DNA of 64,000 bases, from contig NZ_CP156688.1 of the NCBI RefSeq assembly GCF_040616545.1, positions 620,001-684,000 on the forward strand. Reading direction: 5' to 3'. A model generated the notes under the pieces. That model made no database searches. It was not told the origin of the DNA and saw only the letters and a program-made list of their open reading frames with translations. Source of the stretch: Akkermansia muciniphila. GTDB lineage: Bacteria; Verrucomicrobiota; Verrucomicrobiia; Verrucomicrobiales; Akkermansiaceae. Positions 9,058 through 17,703 of this stretch are shown here, piece after piece; within the stretch, counting starts at the first letter, position 1; every line of letters begins with the position of its first letter. The position numbers and the translations under genes are program-made.

Positions 9058-9216
9058 ACATTTTAAACAGGTGCGCTGCACATTCCTTCGCAGTTTGTAC
9101 AGGCTAACAAAAGAACCCTACAGATTCAAGAAGGAAAATACTGTCTCCAGGCAGAAAAAGAGCCCATGCGGAGCCCCCCGTTCCAGCCGAACGCCCCTTC
9201 CGGAGACGGGTACGCA

Positions 9217-10371
9217 TTACGGCTTGTAAACAAGCACCGGGCCAGTCCGGGAAGACTGCACGCCGCGCACCTTCCGGACGGCGGAGGCCACCAGAGCCGC
9301 CGCCTGCGCCACTTCCTCCTCCGTGGTCATGAAGGACAGGGAAAAACGCAGGGAGGCGCGTACCTCCGCGTCAGAAAGCCCCATCGCCGTCAGGACGTGG
9401 GACGGCATGGGCTGGAGGGTGTGACAGGCGGACCCCGCGGAACAGAGCAGCCCGGCAGGCTCCAGCAAGAGCATCAGCGCTTCCGCCGTACAGCCGTCAA
9501 ATGCCAGATTGGAGGTATTCGGGATGCGCTCCATCCCGCCGGAGTGCACGGTCACGCCGGGGATCTCCGCCTTCAGGCGGGATTCAAAGGAATCCCGCAT
9601 CCGGGCCAGACGCCCGGCGTCCGCCTCCAAATGCCGCAACGCCGCGCGCGCCGCCGCGCCAAAGCCGATGATCCCCGGAACATTCTCCGTCCCCGACCTC
9701 ACGCCGTGCTCCTGCCCCCCGCCAAACAGGGAGGGAGCTAGCGGAGAGCCGGAACGCCTGTACAGGCAGCCCGCCCCCTTGGGGCCGTGAAACTTGTGAG
9801 CGGAGACGGAGGCGTAATCCACCTCCATCCCGTGCAGGTTCACGGGAATTTTCCCCACGCACTGCACCATGTCCAGATGCACGGGGACAGCATGCCGCCG
9901 TGCTGCGGAGCACAGGGCCGCCGCATCCTGCAATGCGCCCGTTTCGTTATTGGCCCAGGCAAAGGAGACCCCGGCCGCACCATCCGCGCAAACGGCCTCC
10001 CACTCCTCCGGAACGGCGCGGCCTTCCCGGTCCACGGGGCAAACACGGCCATGGCCCAGCGCCAGAGCCGTTTTCAGGGAAGCGTCATGATCCGTAGAAA
10101 GCACGCCTATGCCCCGGCCCCGCTCCCCGGCCATCTGGCGAAAGGCCGCATTGGTAGCCTCCGTGCCGCCGGAGGTGAACACGATTTCCGAGGGAAACGC
10201 CCCCAGGAGGGCGGCCACGTCCGCACGGGCCTCTTCCACCGCCTCACGCACCAGCCTGGCACAGCCGTAACCGGCGGAAGGGTTGAAAAACCGTTCCTTT
10301 AAAAACGGCTCCATGGCCGCGTAAACCTCCGGGTCCATCGGAGTGGTGGCGTTGTTGTCCCAGTAAATCAT
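9217..10371 (-). CDS. cysteine desulfurase (NifS/IscS class)
   Basis: 384 residues from ATG 10371 ('MIYWDNNATTPMDPEV'); the ORF extends 12 codons further upstream but the family begins here. PLP-binding marks are 'TSGGTEATN', His/Asp 'HLDMVQCVGK' and the Schiff-base Lys in 'SAHKFHGPKGAG'. The catalytic Cys is in the loop 'LLCSAGSACHT'. It would take sulfur from cysteine for Fe-S cluster and thio-cofactor synthesis. The suf cluster at 22786-26727 has no sufS, so this enzyme is the best candidate sulfur donor in the window. It is divergent from coaB. Confidence 0.92.
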   Translation of the reverse strand: MIYWDNNATTPMDPEVYAAMEPFLKERFFNPSAGYGCARLVREAVEEARADVAALLGAFPSEIVFTSGGTEATNAAFRQMAGERGRGIGVLSTDHDASLKTALALGHGRVCPVDREGRAVPEEWEAVCADGAAGVSFAWANNETGALQDAAALCSAARRHAVPVHLDMVQCVGKIPVNLHGMEVDYASVSAHKFHGPKGAGCLYRRSGSPLAPSLFGGGQEHGVRSGTENVPGIIGFGAAARAALRHLEADAGRLARMRDSFESRLKAEIPGVTVHSGGMERIPNTSNLAFDGCTAEALMLLLEPAGLLCSAGSACHTLQPMPSHVLTAMGLSDAEVRASLRFSLSFMTTEEEVAQAAALVASAVRKVRGVQSSRTGPVLVYKP

Positions 10372-10378
10372 GCCTTCA

Positions 10379-10407
10379 TAACTCCCCCAATCGCGGGAAG
10401 GAGTCAA
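10379..10407 (-). promoter_or_regulatory. candidate promoter of the cysteine desulfurase
   Basis: On the minus strand a TTGACT box (10407-10402) sits 17 bases before a weak -10, GAGTTA (10384-10379), which ends 7 bases before the ATG. Only the spacing and the -35 are good; the -10 is poor. Confidence 0.3.
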
Positions 10408-10442
10408 GCCGGAACATTATGCCCGGCTGCACAACATCACTC

Positions 10443-10470
10443 TTCACTTTTACCCGTGATTCCGCATAAT
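10443..10470 (+). promoter_or_regulatory. candidate leaderless promoter of coaB
   Basis: TTCACT (10443-10448), a 16-base spacer and CATAAT (10465-10470) end 7 bases before the ATG at 10478. Transcription would start at or within a base or two of the ATG, giving a leaderless mRNA. It also rules against the alternative start at 10469, which lies inside the -10 box. Confidence 0.5.
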
Positions 10471-10477
10471 GCCGCCC

Positions 10478-11128
10478 ATGCGTTTTCTCATCACGGCAGG
10501 CCCCACCAGGGAAGCGATTGACCCCGTCAGATACCTCACCAACCGTTCCTCCGGGAAAATGGGGTATTGCCTGGCGGAAGCGGCAGTGCATGAAGGCCAC
10601 AGCGTCCTGCTGGTTTCCGGCCCCACCTCCCTGGATATTCCGCACGGCGTGGACTTCCTGCCGGTGGAGAGCGCGCAGGAAATGTATGACGCCGTGAAGA
10701 ACCAGGCGCCCTACGCGGACGCCGCCATTCTCAGCGCCGCCGTGGCGGACTACCGCCCCGTCTTCGTTCCGGATCGCAAGATCAAGAAAACGGGGGAACG
10801 CATGGTTCTGGAGCTGGAACGCACCGGAGACATCCTGGGCTCCATGCGCACGGAATTCGGCTTCAGCGGCGTCCTGATTGGCTTTGCGGCGGAAACCCAC
10901 GACGTGGAGGATTACGCCCGCGGCAAGCTGGAACGCAAACGGTGCGACATGGTTGTAGCCAACGACGTTTCCCGCAGTGACATCGGCTTTGATTCCTCGG
11001 AAAATGAAGTCATGCTCGTCTATCCGGACCGGACGGAACTGCTGGAAAAAGCGCCTAAAACACAGATCGCCCTCCGGATCATTGAACGTGCCTCCCGTCT
11101 TGCGCAGGAAAAAGGGGCGTCATGCTGA
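10478..11128 (+). CDS. coaB: phosphopantothenate-cysteine ligase (CoaB-type, stand-alone)
   Basis: 216 residues from ATG 10478 ('MRFLITAGPTREAIDPVR'). Signature segments are 'YLTNRSSGKMGYCLAEA', 'AAILSAAVADYRP' and the Lys-rich 'KIKKTGERM', as in bacterial CoaB domains. It joins phosphopantothenate to cysteine using CTP. In most bacteria this is the C-terminal half of CoaBC; here the decarboxylase half is a separate gene at 1308, 8.6 kb away. It is divergent from the cysteine desulfurase. Confidence 0.92.
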   Translation: MRFLITAGPTREAIDPVRYLTNRSSGKMGYCLAEAAVHEGHSVLLVSGPTSLDIPHGVDFLPVESAQEMYDAVKNQAPYADAAILSAAVADYRPVFVPDRKIKKTGERMVLELERTGDILGSMRTEFGFSGVLIGFAAETHDVEDYARGKLERKRCDMVVANDVSRSDIGFDSSENEVMLVYPDRTELLEKAPKTQIALRIIERASRLAQEKGASC

Positions 11129-11170
11129 CCGGCATACCCGTTCCGTGCTTGAACCGTGCCGGAGTTTTTT
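11129..11170 (+). terminator. intrinsic terminator after coaB
   Basis: Starting right after the coaB stop, CCGGCA (11129-11134) pairs with TGCCGG (11157-11162); an inner CGTTC/GAAC(c)G stem strengthens it. Six T residues follow at 11165-11170. Confidence 0.7.
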
Positions 11171-11239
11171 CCATGATGAAGCACTAACCGTCTCAGGACG
11201 CCCTTCCCCCCCCTCCCCAGAACCGCAGCTTTACCTTTC

Positions 11240-12361
11240 ATGCCCGTCACTCTTCAGGATTTAGGCTGGAACGACCACTTTCAACGCGCTTTCAACGCCG
11301 TCGCCAAGCCCGGCTGGATTCCGGGACGCCTCATCCGGGAAACGAAAATCAATTTTACCGCCCTGCTGGACGGGGGGGAAGACGTGGATGCCGTCGTCAG
11401 CGGAAAACTCTGGCATGACGCGGCCACGGATGCGGAACTTCCCGCCGTGGGAGACTGGGTGGCGATTGATCCGGGAGAAGCCGGAGATGAAGCCGTCATA
11501 CGCGCCATTCTTCCCCGCCAGACCTGTTTTTCCCGTAAAGCGCCGGGGAAAAGCAGCGCAGAACAGGTACTGGGAACAAACGTAGACATTGTGGCCGTGG
11601 TGACGGAACCCGGCACGGATTTCAACCCCAGGCGCATGGAGCGCTATTTTACCCTCATCCGGCGCAGCGGCGCCACCCCCCTCATTCTGCTTAACAAAGC
11701 GGACCTTTTTTCCAAGGAGGAAGTGAAGGAAGCCATGCAAACCCTCCGGGAGCTGTCCCCGGAATGCACCATCATCAGCATCAGCGCCCTGCACAATAAG
11801 GGAATCAAGGAATTCCGCAAATGCCTCTCCAAGGGGCAGACCATCTCCATCGTCGGTTCCTCCGGTGTGGGGAAATCCACGCTGGTCAACACCCTGCTGG
11901 GGGATGAATGGCTCTGGACGGGGGAAGTGAACGAGGTAACCGGCAAGGGACGCCACACCACCGTGGCGCGGGAACTGGTGCTGCTCAAGCACGGCGGCCT
12001 GCTGATTGACAATCCCGGCATCCGGGAAATCCAGATGTGGACGGATGAACACACCCTCCGGGAAAGCTTTGCGGATCTGACGGAGCTGGCCCATGAGTGC
12101 AAATTCGCGGATTGCAGCCATGGCACGGATTCCGGCTGCGCCATCCGGAAAGCCGTGGATGAAGGGCGGCTGGACAAGGAGCGGTATCTCAACTTCCTGA
12201 ATCTGGAAGATGAAATAGCCCGGCTGGCCAAACGCCAGAAAAAGAGGCAGATGAACGTGGAACGGGCCGGAAAGAGGGACCGGAAGGTGCAGGCCCGCAA
12301 TTACGAGGACCGCGTGGACCTGGAACGCCGCCACAAGCCCAATCACCGCAGCCATGACTGA
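11240..12361 (+). CDS. rsgA: ribosome small-subunit biogenesis GTPase RsgA
   Basis: 373 residues. An N-terminal OB-fold is followed by a circularly permuted GTPase: G4 'LLNKADL' comes before G1 'GSSGVGKSTLVN' and G3 'DNPGI'. The C-terminal zinc-binding cluster 'CKFADCSHGTDSGCAI' is complete. RsgA (YjeQ) checks late 30S assembly. A basic Lys/Arg-rich tail (residues ~330-373) probably contacts rRNA. The start at 11240 gives the usual family length. No promoter could be called. Confidence 0.95.
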   Translation: MPVTLQDLGWNDHFQRAFNAVAKPGWIPGRLIRETKINFTALLDGGEDVDAVVSGKLWHDAATDAELPAVGDWVAIDPGEAGDEAVIRAILPRQTCFSRKAPGKSSAEQVLGTNVDIVAVVTEPGTDFNPRRMERYFTLIRRSGATPLILLNKADLFSKEEVKEAMQTLRELSPECTIISISALHNKGIKEFRKCLSKGQTISIVGSSGVGKSTLVNTLLGDEWLWTGEVNEVTGKGRHTTVARELVLLKHGGLLIDNPGIREIQMWTDEHTLRESFADLTELAHECKFADCSHGTDSGCAIRKAVDEGRLDKERYLNFLNLEDEIARLAKRQKKRQMNVERAGKRDRKVQARNYEDRVDLERRHKPNHRSHD

Positions 12362-12413
12362 TTCCAAGTCAAATTGACTTGTCAAACCACAGGGGTTCGC
12401 CTACCTGTAAGGG

Positions 12414-13385
12414 ATGCCTCTGCCGCTCCGCATTTTCCGTATTTCCGCCGCCGTTCTGGCGCTTGGCGCGCTCCCTCTTTCCGCAGCGGAACCAGCCGAC
12501 CCCGCCCAGGCCAAACCCGTGGTTTCCATCACCAGCCTGGCCCCTGTCCGGCTGGCGCGGGACGCCCACAGCAATCTTCTGGTGGCCCAGTGCACCGTGA
12601 ACGGCGTTCCATGCAGCCTCATTGTAGATACGGCGGCGTCACACACCACCTTTGACGTTAAATTCATCAAGAAGAATTTTCCCGGCCTGCCTCTTCAGAA
12701 CGCTCAAATCGCCCCCGGCTCCAACGTCAATACCGTCCCCCAGCTGTTTCCCGTGCAGTCTTTCTCCATCGGAGGGCTTCAGATTAAAAACTTCTTCGGC
12801 TTCGCCCTGGACCTGACTCCCCTTCAAAAGGATATGCAGGTACAGGTGGACGGCATTCTGGGAATCAATTACCTGGGCTTCTCCCCGTTCCTGCTGTCCG
12901 TAAAGGATGCCTCCCTGCAATTCCTGGAACGCTCCAGTTTTCCGGTTCAGCGCATGAAGCCCCTGGACGTGGAACGCCATGCCTCCGGAATTTTCTATGT
13001 CCGCTGCTCCCGCGGCGGAGATTCCTTCCTGCTGGCCCTGGACTCCGGCTCCTCCCTTTCCCTGGCCCCGCTGGAAGAGTGGCCCGCCAACCCGGACGGA
13101 AGCCAGCTTACGGCGAAGGCGTCCGACATCAACGGGCACAGCGGAGACCGCAACGTCATGAAACTTGGCGTTCCCTCCACGCTCCGCATGGGGCCGGACT
13201 TCCAGTTGGAAGGACTCTCCTTCGCCGTGACCGGAACAGGCGGCAGATGCCAGATCGGCGTGGATACCCTCAAGCACTTTGACATCATCATTGACGCTCC
13301 GCAGGGGGAAGTCTTCGCCCTGCCTCCCCACTCCAAACCGGAGCCTCGCGGGAAAAAGGCTCCCGCCGTCAAACGGGAATCTTGA
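12414..13385 (+). CDS. exported protein with two retropepsin-like Asp motifs
   Basis: 323 residues with a signal peptide (residues 1-25, '...ALGALPLSAAEP'). Two aspartyl-protease-like motifs are present, 'IVDTAASHTTF' (Asp72) and 'LALDSGSSLSL' (Asp210). This suggests a tandem pair of retropepsin-like half domains in one chain, as in secreted aspartyl-protease-like bacterial proteins. Whether both Asp residues act together is unknown. The 3' end overlaps the convergent waaA by 17 bases. A TTGAC-TT-GTCAA palindrome lies ~40 bases upstream. Confidence 0.75.
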   Translation: MPLPLRIFRISAAVLALGALPLSAAEPADPAQAKPVVSITSLAPVRLARDAHSNLLVAQCTVNGVPCSLIVDTAASHTTFDVKFIKKNFPGLPLQNAQIAPGSNVNTVPQLFPVQSFSIGGLQIKNFFGFALDLTPLQKDMQVQVDGILGINYLGFSPFLLSVKDASLQFLERSSFPVQRMKPLDVERHASGIFYVRCSRGGDSFLLALDSGSSLSLAPLEEWPANPDGSQLTAKASDINGHSGDRNVMKLGVPSTLRMGPDFQLEGLSFAVTGTGGRCQIGVDTLKHFDIIIDAPQGEVFALPPHSKPEPRGKKAPAVKRES

Positions 13386-14655
13386 GCATGATGCAGATCA
13401 TGCGGATGGTGCGCGCCGTAGCGCCGAAATGGGCCTTCAGCGCCACCTGGGCGCGCGAGGACTGGGCATGGGCCAGAAGCGGATTGTCCAGCATCTCCTT
13501 AAGCACGTCCGCCAGGCGATCTTCCTCACACCGCGTGATGCCGTCCACGCCTTCAAGCAACTGGACCAGCGCGTCAAAATTCTCCATGTGCGGCCCCGTC
13601 AGCACGGGCACGCCGCAGGCCACGGCCTCCGCCGGGTTCTGGCCGCCGTCCGCCAGAAAGCTCTTGCCGATCACGGCCACGTCCGCCAGGGCGGTCCAGT
13701 CCCTCAGCTCCCCGGTGGTATCCGCAATGTAGCAAACCTGCTCCTTCAGGGTTTCCGGAAGCTCGCCGTCCGTCCGCAGCACGCACTGCCAGCCATGGGC
13801 CTCCAGGTCACGCACCACCGCATGGCGGCGTTCCGCATGCCGGGGGACGATCAGGGGAAAGCCTCCCGCCTTGCGCACCGCCTCCGCAATCAGGACTTCC
13901 TCTCCCTCATGGGTACTGGCGGCCAGCACCACGGGCTTGCCGCGCTTCAGCTTTTCCAGAATGGCGGAAAACTCCGGGTTGGGTTCCCTCCGGTCCGCCA
14001 TCTGCTGGTCAAACTTGATGCTGCCCGTTACATGAATGATGGAAGGGGGCACCCCCACGGATTCAAAGCGCCGCACATCCCCCTTGTCCTGCACGCCCAT
14101 GGCGTCCAGCGCGGAGAAGTAATACCGTGATATCCATTTGAAGGCGCGGTAGCGGCTTTCAGACCGCGCGGACATGCGGGCATTAATCATCGCCATGGGG
14201 ATGCCGCGCACCTTGGCCGCACGGGCAAAATTGGGCCATAGTTCCGCTTCCACAAGCACGATGGCCTCCGGTTCAAAACGGTCAAAGCACCGCCCCGGCA
14301 GCCCCAGCAGGTCAAAGGGCGCATAAATCACGCGCACACCGGGCACCTGGGCATTCACCGCCGTGTCATGCCCCGTAGCCGTGCTCGTGGCCAGCACGGC
14401 GGAACCGCCGCGCTCCCGGAGCCACGCCCGGAGAAATTTGAGGGCCAGCACCACTTCACCCACGCTCACGGCATGGACGTACAGCACTCCCTTGGGTTCC
14501 CGGTTGTAGGAGACCCGGTACAGGCCGAAGCGTTCCAACAGCCCCGTGCCGAATCCGCCGCGCCTTTTCTGCTTGAGCAGGTAGGAGGGAAGCGTCACCA
14601 GCCACCCGACGGTGTACAGGACGTTGTAACAGAGAGAGAACAGGAAGGCTTTCAT
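13369..14655 (-). CDS. waaA: 3-deoxy-D-manno-octulosonic acid transferase (Kdo transferase)
   Basis: 428 residues. An N-terminal membrane anchor is followed by a GT-B fold of family GT30: 'YVHAVSVGEVVLALKFL', 'VLATSTATGHDTA' and 'VLVEAELWPNF' are characteristic, and 'ACGVPVLTGPHMENF' near the C-terminus is the donor-site motif. It attaches Kdo to lipid A at the inner membrane, so the organism makes lipopolysaccharide. Its ATG overlaps the rsmD stop by 4 bases (ATGA), indicating translational coupling. Confidence 0.93.
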   Translation of the reverse strand: MKAFLFSLCYNVLYTVGWLVTLPSYLLKQKRRGGFGTGLLERFGLYRVSYNREPKGVLYVHAVSVGEVVLALKFLRAWLRERGGSAVLATSTATGHDTAVNAQVPGVRVIYAPFDLLGLPGRCFDRFEPEAIVLVEAELWPNFARAAKVRGIPMAMINARMSARSESRYRAFKWISRYYFSALDAMGVQDKGDVRRFESVGVPPSIIHVTGSIKFDQQMADRREPNPEFSAILEKLKRGKPVVLAASTHEGEEVLIAEAVRKAGGFPLIVPRHAERRHAVVRDLEAHGWQCVLRTDGELPETLKEQVCYIADTTGELRDWTALADVAVIGKSFLADGGQNPAEAVACGVPVLTGPHMENFDALVQLLEGVDGITRCEEDRLADVLKEMLDNPLLAHAQSSRAQVALKAHFGATARTIRMICIMLKIPV

Positions 14656-15233
14656 TTTACTTCTTCAGGCAATTGATAAAACAGCAGCATATTTTTCCCG
14701 TACCGGCGCGTATCCACCAGTTCCAGGCCGTCAAACTCCGCGGCGCCTTCCCTGCCGGTTCCCCAGCCTTCCTGCACTTCCGCGATAAACAGGCCGCCCT
14801 CCTTCAGCAGTCCGGAAATTCCGGCCTGCGCCAGCTCCACAATAAAATCACGGTCCGCCGGGCCCTTGCAGTAGGGGGGATCCGCAAAAATGACGTCGTA
14901 CTTCCTGCCGGCCAGCAGTTCCCTCTTCACAAACTGGACGGCGTCCCCCTGGATGACGGTTCCGCCTTCCAGCCCGGTTTTGGCAAGGTTGGCTTTGGCC
15001 GTGGCGCAGGAGAGACGGGAAAAGTCCACCATGCGGGAGCTTCTGGCCCCGCGGCTCAGGGCCTCCAGGCCGAACGCCCCGGAACCGGTGAATAAATCCA
15101 GCACCTCGGCATGCTCAATCAACGGGTGCAGGATGGAAAAAAGGGCTTCCCTGACCCGGTCGGTCGTGGGCCGTACTTCCCCCTTGGGGACAGACAGGGC
15201 TATGCCGCCGGCCTTTCCGCTGATGATACGCAT
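14652..15233 (-). CDS. rsmD: 16S rRNA (guanine-N2) methyltransferase RsmD
   Basis: 193 residues. The start 'MRIISGKAGGIAL' and 'RPTTDRVREALFSIL' are RsmD hallmarks; the SAM site is 'VLDLFTGSGAFGLEAL' and the catalytic motif is 'FADPPYCKG'. It methylates a guanine (G966 in E. coli numbering) of 16S rRNA. It is coupled to waaA through a 4-base overlap. Confidence 0.94.
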   Translation of the reverse strand: MRIISGKAGGIALSVPKGEVRPTTDRVREALFSILHPLIEHAEVLDLFTGSGAFGLEALSRGARSSRMVDFSRLSCATAKANLAKTGLEGGTVIQGDAVQFVKRELLAGRKYDVIFADPPYCKGPADRDFIVELAQAGISGLLKEGGLFIAEVQEGWGTGREGAAEFDGLELVDTRRYGKNMLLFYQLPEEVK

Positions 15234-15265
15234 GTTCTTACCGGAAATGAAAGGAACGTCATGCC

Positions 15266-16027
15266 CTACTGGCGGGCCTTGGCCTTGGCCTTTTCCAGCA
15301 GGGGGTCTCCCGTGACGCGGGTGATGGGAACGCGCAGCACGATGGACTGGTTGGCAATGGCAATATTATCCGGATTCTTCTCGGACATGTTGTAGACGAA
15401 ATAGGCGTACTTGCCGTCCTTGGTCTTGCCCGCAATGATGGTTTCCGTAAGGGTGGAAAGGATGGTCTTCTTTTCCATGGTCCATTCCTTGCCGCTCCAA
15501 GCGCCGTATACGTTCAGGTCATCATAGGACACATCCCCCTTCAGGGTCAGGACGCCGTTGGGGGAAATCCAGGTCTTGTTATTGGAGTCATACTTCAGCG
15601 TGCTCATGGGCAGCGGCCCCTGCTGGGCCAGGGCGGCCAAATTCCAGATGCCGCGTTCCCCGGAGGGGAAAACGCCCAGAGCCACCGGGGCCACTTCCTG
15701 CACCTGCTTGAGCTTCCAGCATTCCAGGTACTTGGCATATTCATCCTTGGTCCAGCCCAGGCGTTCGTCATAAGGGACGGGCTGTCCGGGAATGATTTGG
15801 CTGACCAGTTCTTTTTTGTCCTTGTCTGGCAAAGCGGCAAAAACGCCGTCAATTTTCTCCATGAACGGCTGGAGGCTTTCATCAAGCACAACGCTGACAG
15901 CGGAGGCCTCCACCATTTTGCCTACCGGAAGATATTCATCAATAATTTCCGGCTTTTCTGCTGCGTACAGGGAAGAAACCAGAGCGGGGACCATCAGTAT
16001 TAAAGCCAGATTGCGGAGCGCTTTCAT
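15266..16027 (-). CDS. secreted protein of unknown function
   Basis: 253 residues from ATG 16027, where a good signal peptide begins ('MKALRNLALILMVPALVSSLYA'). ATG 16042 is an alternative, and the much longer open frame upstream overlaps the divergent lipoprotein and is not credible. The mature protein has no recognised domain; the centre is 'WNLAALAQQGPLPMSTLKYD' and the tail is Lys/Ala-rich. It is probably periplasmic. It is divergent from the lipoprotein at 16101. Confidence 0.75.
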   Translation of the reverse strand: MKALRNLALILMVPALVSSLYAAEKPEIIDEYLPVGKMVEASAVSVVLDESLQPFMEKIDGVFAALPDKDKKELVSQIIPGQPVPYDERLGWTKDEYAKYLECWKLKQVQEVAPVALGVFPSGERGIWNLAALAQQGPLPMSTLKYDSNNKTWISPNGVLTLKGDVSYDDLNVYGAWSGKEWTMEKKTILSTLTETIIAGKTKDGKYAYFVYNMSEKNPDNIAIANQSIVLRVPITRVTGDPLLEKAKAKARQ

Positions 16028-16100
16028 AACGTATATGTGCATTTTACTCAACAAAAGACCCTTGGCAAGAGTCAAAGTGAGTGTTATCCGTATGTACATC

Positions 16101-16544
16101 ATGAATTGGAAGTTACTTTTCACTACTCTGGCCGCCGCTCTGAGCCTTGCTTCCTGCGTGTCCACCCCCGCATCCCGCATCCAGAAAAATCCGGTTCTTT
16201 TCAATTCCCTGCCATCCTCGCAGAAGACGCTGGTGGAAGCCGGGCAAATTGCTGAAGGCATGTCTCCGCCCGCCGTTTTCCTGGCCTGGGGGGATCCCTC
16301 CGCCGTAGCTGAAGGCAACCTTGACGGGAAGCCCGCCACCCGCTGGATTTATTCTTCCCTCCAGCCGGTTTACTCCCCGCCGCCCGCTTTCTGGGCCGGC
16401 CCGTACTGGGGCGGCCCCTATTGGGGACCGGGGTTCTACAGCCCCTATTACCCGTATTACAATGACGTCACCTATGTTCCGGTGAATACCGGCTACGTGC
16501 TGTTCATCAATGGCAAGGTGAAATCCTGGGAACGCAGGCGCTGA
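16101..16544 (+). CDS. small lipoprotein with Tyr/Pro/Gly-rich tail
   Basis: 147 residues from ATG 16101 (ATG 16092 is also possible). The lipobox is 'ALSLASC'. After a short helical part containing 'GMSPPAVFLAWGDPSAVAEG', a small-lipoprotein-like segment, residues ~90-130 are almost all Tyr, Pro, Gly and Trp ('YWGGPYWGPGFYSPYYPYY'), then 'YVLFINGKVKSWERR'. A TTGGCA-N17-TATCCG box pair (16062-16090) lies just upstream. It is an outer-membrane or periplasmic lipoprotein of unknown role. Confidence 0.72.
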   Translation: MNWKLLFTTLAAALSLASCVSTPASRIQKNPVLFNSLPSSQKTLVEAGQIAEGMSPPAVFLAWGDPSAVAEGNLDGKPATRWIYSSLQPVYSPPPAFWAGPYWGGPYWGPGFYSPYYPYYNDVTYVPVNTGYVLFINGKVKSWERRR

Positions 16545-16552
16545 CCCCGGAA

Positions 16553-16633
16553 GGAAAAGCGGCAAAGCCCTTGCCGGGCACGGAACGGCAGCGCAGCGCA
16601 TGGGACCGTTCCCGCATGATGCGCCGCTTTTCC
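16553..16633. repeat. nested inverted repeats between convergent genes
   Basis: An outer perfect 11-bp repeat GGAAAAGCGGC (16553-16563) / GCCGCTTTTCC (16623-16633) encloses GGAACGG (16582-16588) / CCGTTCC (16606-16612) and a small GGCAA/TTGCC hairpin. The position between two convergent stops fits a bidirectional terminator, or a mobile intergenic palindrome. Confidence 0.6.
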
Positions 16634-16680
16634 CGTTTCATGACTTGCTTTCCCCCACCTCCGTTCAGGAAGACCGCCGC

Positions 16681-17607
16681 CTAATCCCTGCCCTTGGACA
16701 GCGGGCGTTCCAGTTCCTTCCGGAACGTGGGGAAGAACTCCTTCAATTCCCCGGGCACCTTCGGATATTCCAGCTTCATTTCCGCCAGGGCTTCCACCAT
16801 GGCGCACATGCAGACAAGGCGGGAAAACCATTTATTGTCCGCCGGCACCACATACCACGGGGCTTCCGGGGAGGACGTGTGCCGTATCATTTCCTGGTAA
16901 GCCTTCTGGTACTCGTCCCAGAACTCGCGTTCATGGATGTCCCCCTCTGAAAATTTCCAGTTCTTGTCCGGGGTATCCAGCCGCGCCAGCAGGCGCTTCC
17001 TCTGCTCCTCCGGGGAAATGTGAAGAAATATTTTCACGATCCGCGTCTTGTTGGCAAGCAGGTGGCGCTCCAGGTTGTTGATGGATTTGAATCTCTCCTT
17101 CCAGAACGACCGCTTGGCATGGGCGGGCTCAAACCCCTCCCCGTCCAGAAATTCCGGATGCACGCGCACGCTCAGCACCTCCTCATAGTAGGAACGGTTG
17201 AAAATGCCGATCATCCCGCGCCGGGGAAGACGGCACACGCACCGCCACAGAAAGTCATGGCCCCGTTCCAGGGTGGTGGGCTGCTTGAAGCTGCTGACCA
17301 CGCAGCCCTGGGGATTAATGCCCCCCATCACATGCTTCACGATGCCGTCCTTGCCCGCACTGTCCATGGCCTGAAGAACCACCAGCAGCGCATAGGATTC
17401 ACTGGCATACAACACCTCCTGAAGCTGTTCCAGCAGTTGGATTCCCTTCTCCAGCTTGTCAACGGCCTCTTTCTTGCTGTCCTTGTCCAGCTTGCCGAGG
17501 TCGCCCGGGTCGTAATGGGACAGCTTGAAGCCCTCTCCGTCCGTCACCCGGTACGGCTCAATGAATTTTTTGCAGCGTTTGACCAGATCAGCGGGAATAT
17601 CCATCAT
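16681..17607 (-). CDS. polyphosphate kinase 2 family protein
   Basis: 308 residues from ATG 17607 ('MMDIPADLVKRCKKFIEPYR'); the ORF runs 29 codons further but without family resemblance. Walker A-like 'MDSAGKDG' (81-88), 'FNRSYYEEV' and 'APWYVVPADNKWFSR' define PPK2. It uses polyphosphate to phosphorylate nucleotides, or the reverse. It is a paralogue of the C-terminal half of the Nudix-PPK2 protein at 6247 but has no Nudix domain and differs around the motif (DSAGKDG against DAGGKDG). Which nucleotide it prefers cannot be told by eye. Confidence 0.92.
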   Translation of the reverse strand: MMDIPADLVKRCKKFIEPYRVTDGEGFKLSHYDPGDLGKLDKDSKKEAVDKLEKGIQLLEQLQEVLYASESYALLVVLQAMDSAGKDGIVKHVMGGINPQGCVVSSFKQPTTLERGHDFLWRCVCRLPRRGMIGIFNRSYYEEVLSVRVHPEFLDGEGFEPAHAKRSFWKERFKSINNLERHLLANKTRIVKIFLHISPEEQRKRLLARLDTPDKNWKFSEGDIHEREFWDEYQKAYQEMIRHTSSPEAPWYVVPADNKWFSRLVCMCAMVEALAEMKLEYPKVPGELKEFFPTFRKELERPLSKGRD

Positions 17608-17703
17608 TCCGGTAATGACACCGCTCTGCGTCAATACGTTGAAACAACCGCAAAAAACTCCGGGCCATCCTCCCTCCGGGGAAGACTGTTTCACACCGTA
17701 TTA

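Noticed and set aside
9150-9200. Apparent hairpin before the T-rich part on the minus strand after the desulfurase gene
   Set aside because: GGGCTC repeats directly, not inverted; no stable stem forms.
15792-16100. N-terminal extension of the 16101 lipoprotein
   Set aside because: It overlaps the divergent secreted protein, and the lipoprotein signal peptide begins only at 16092/16101.
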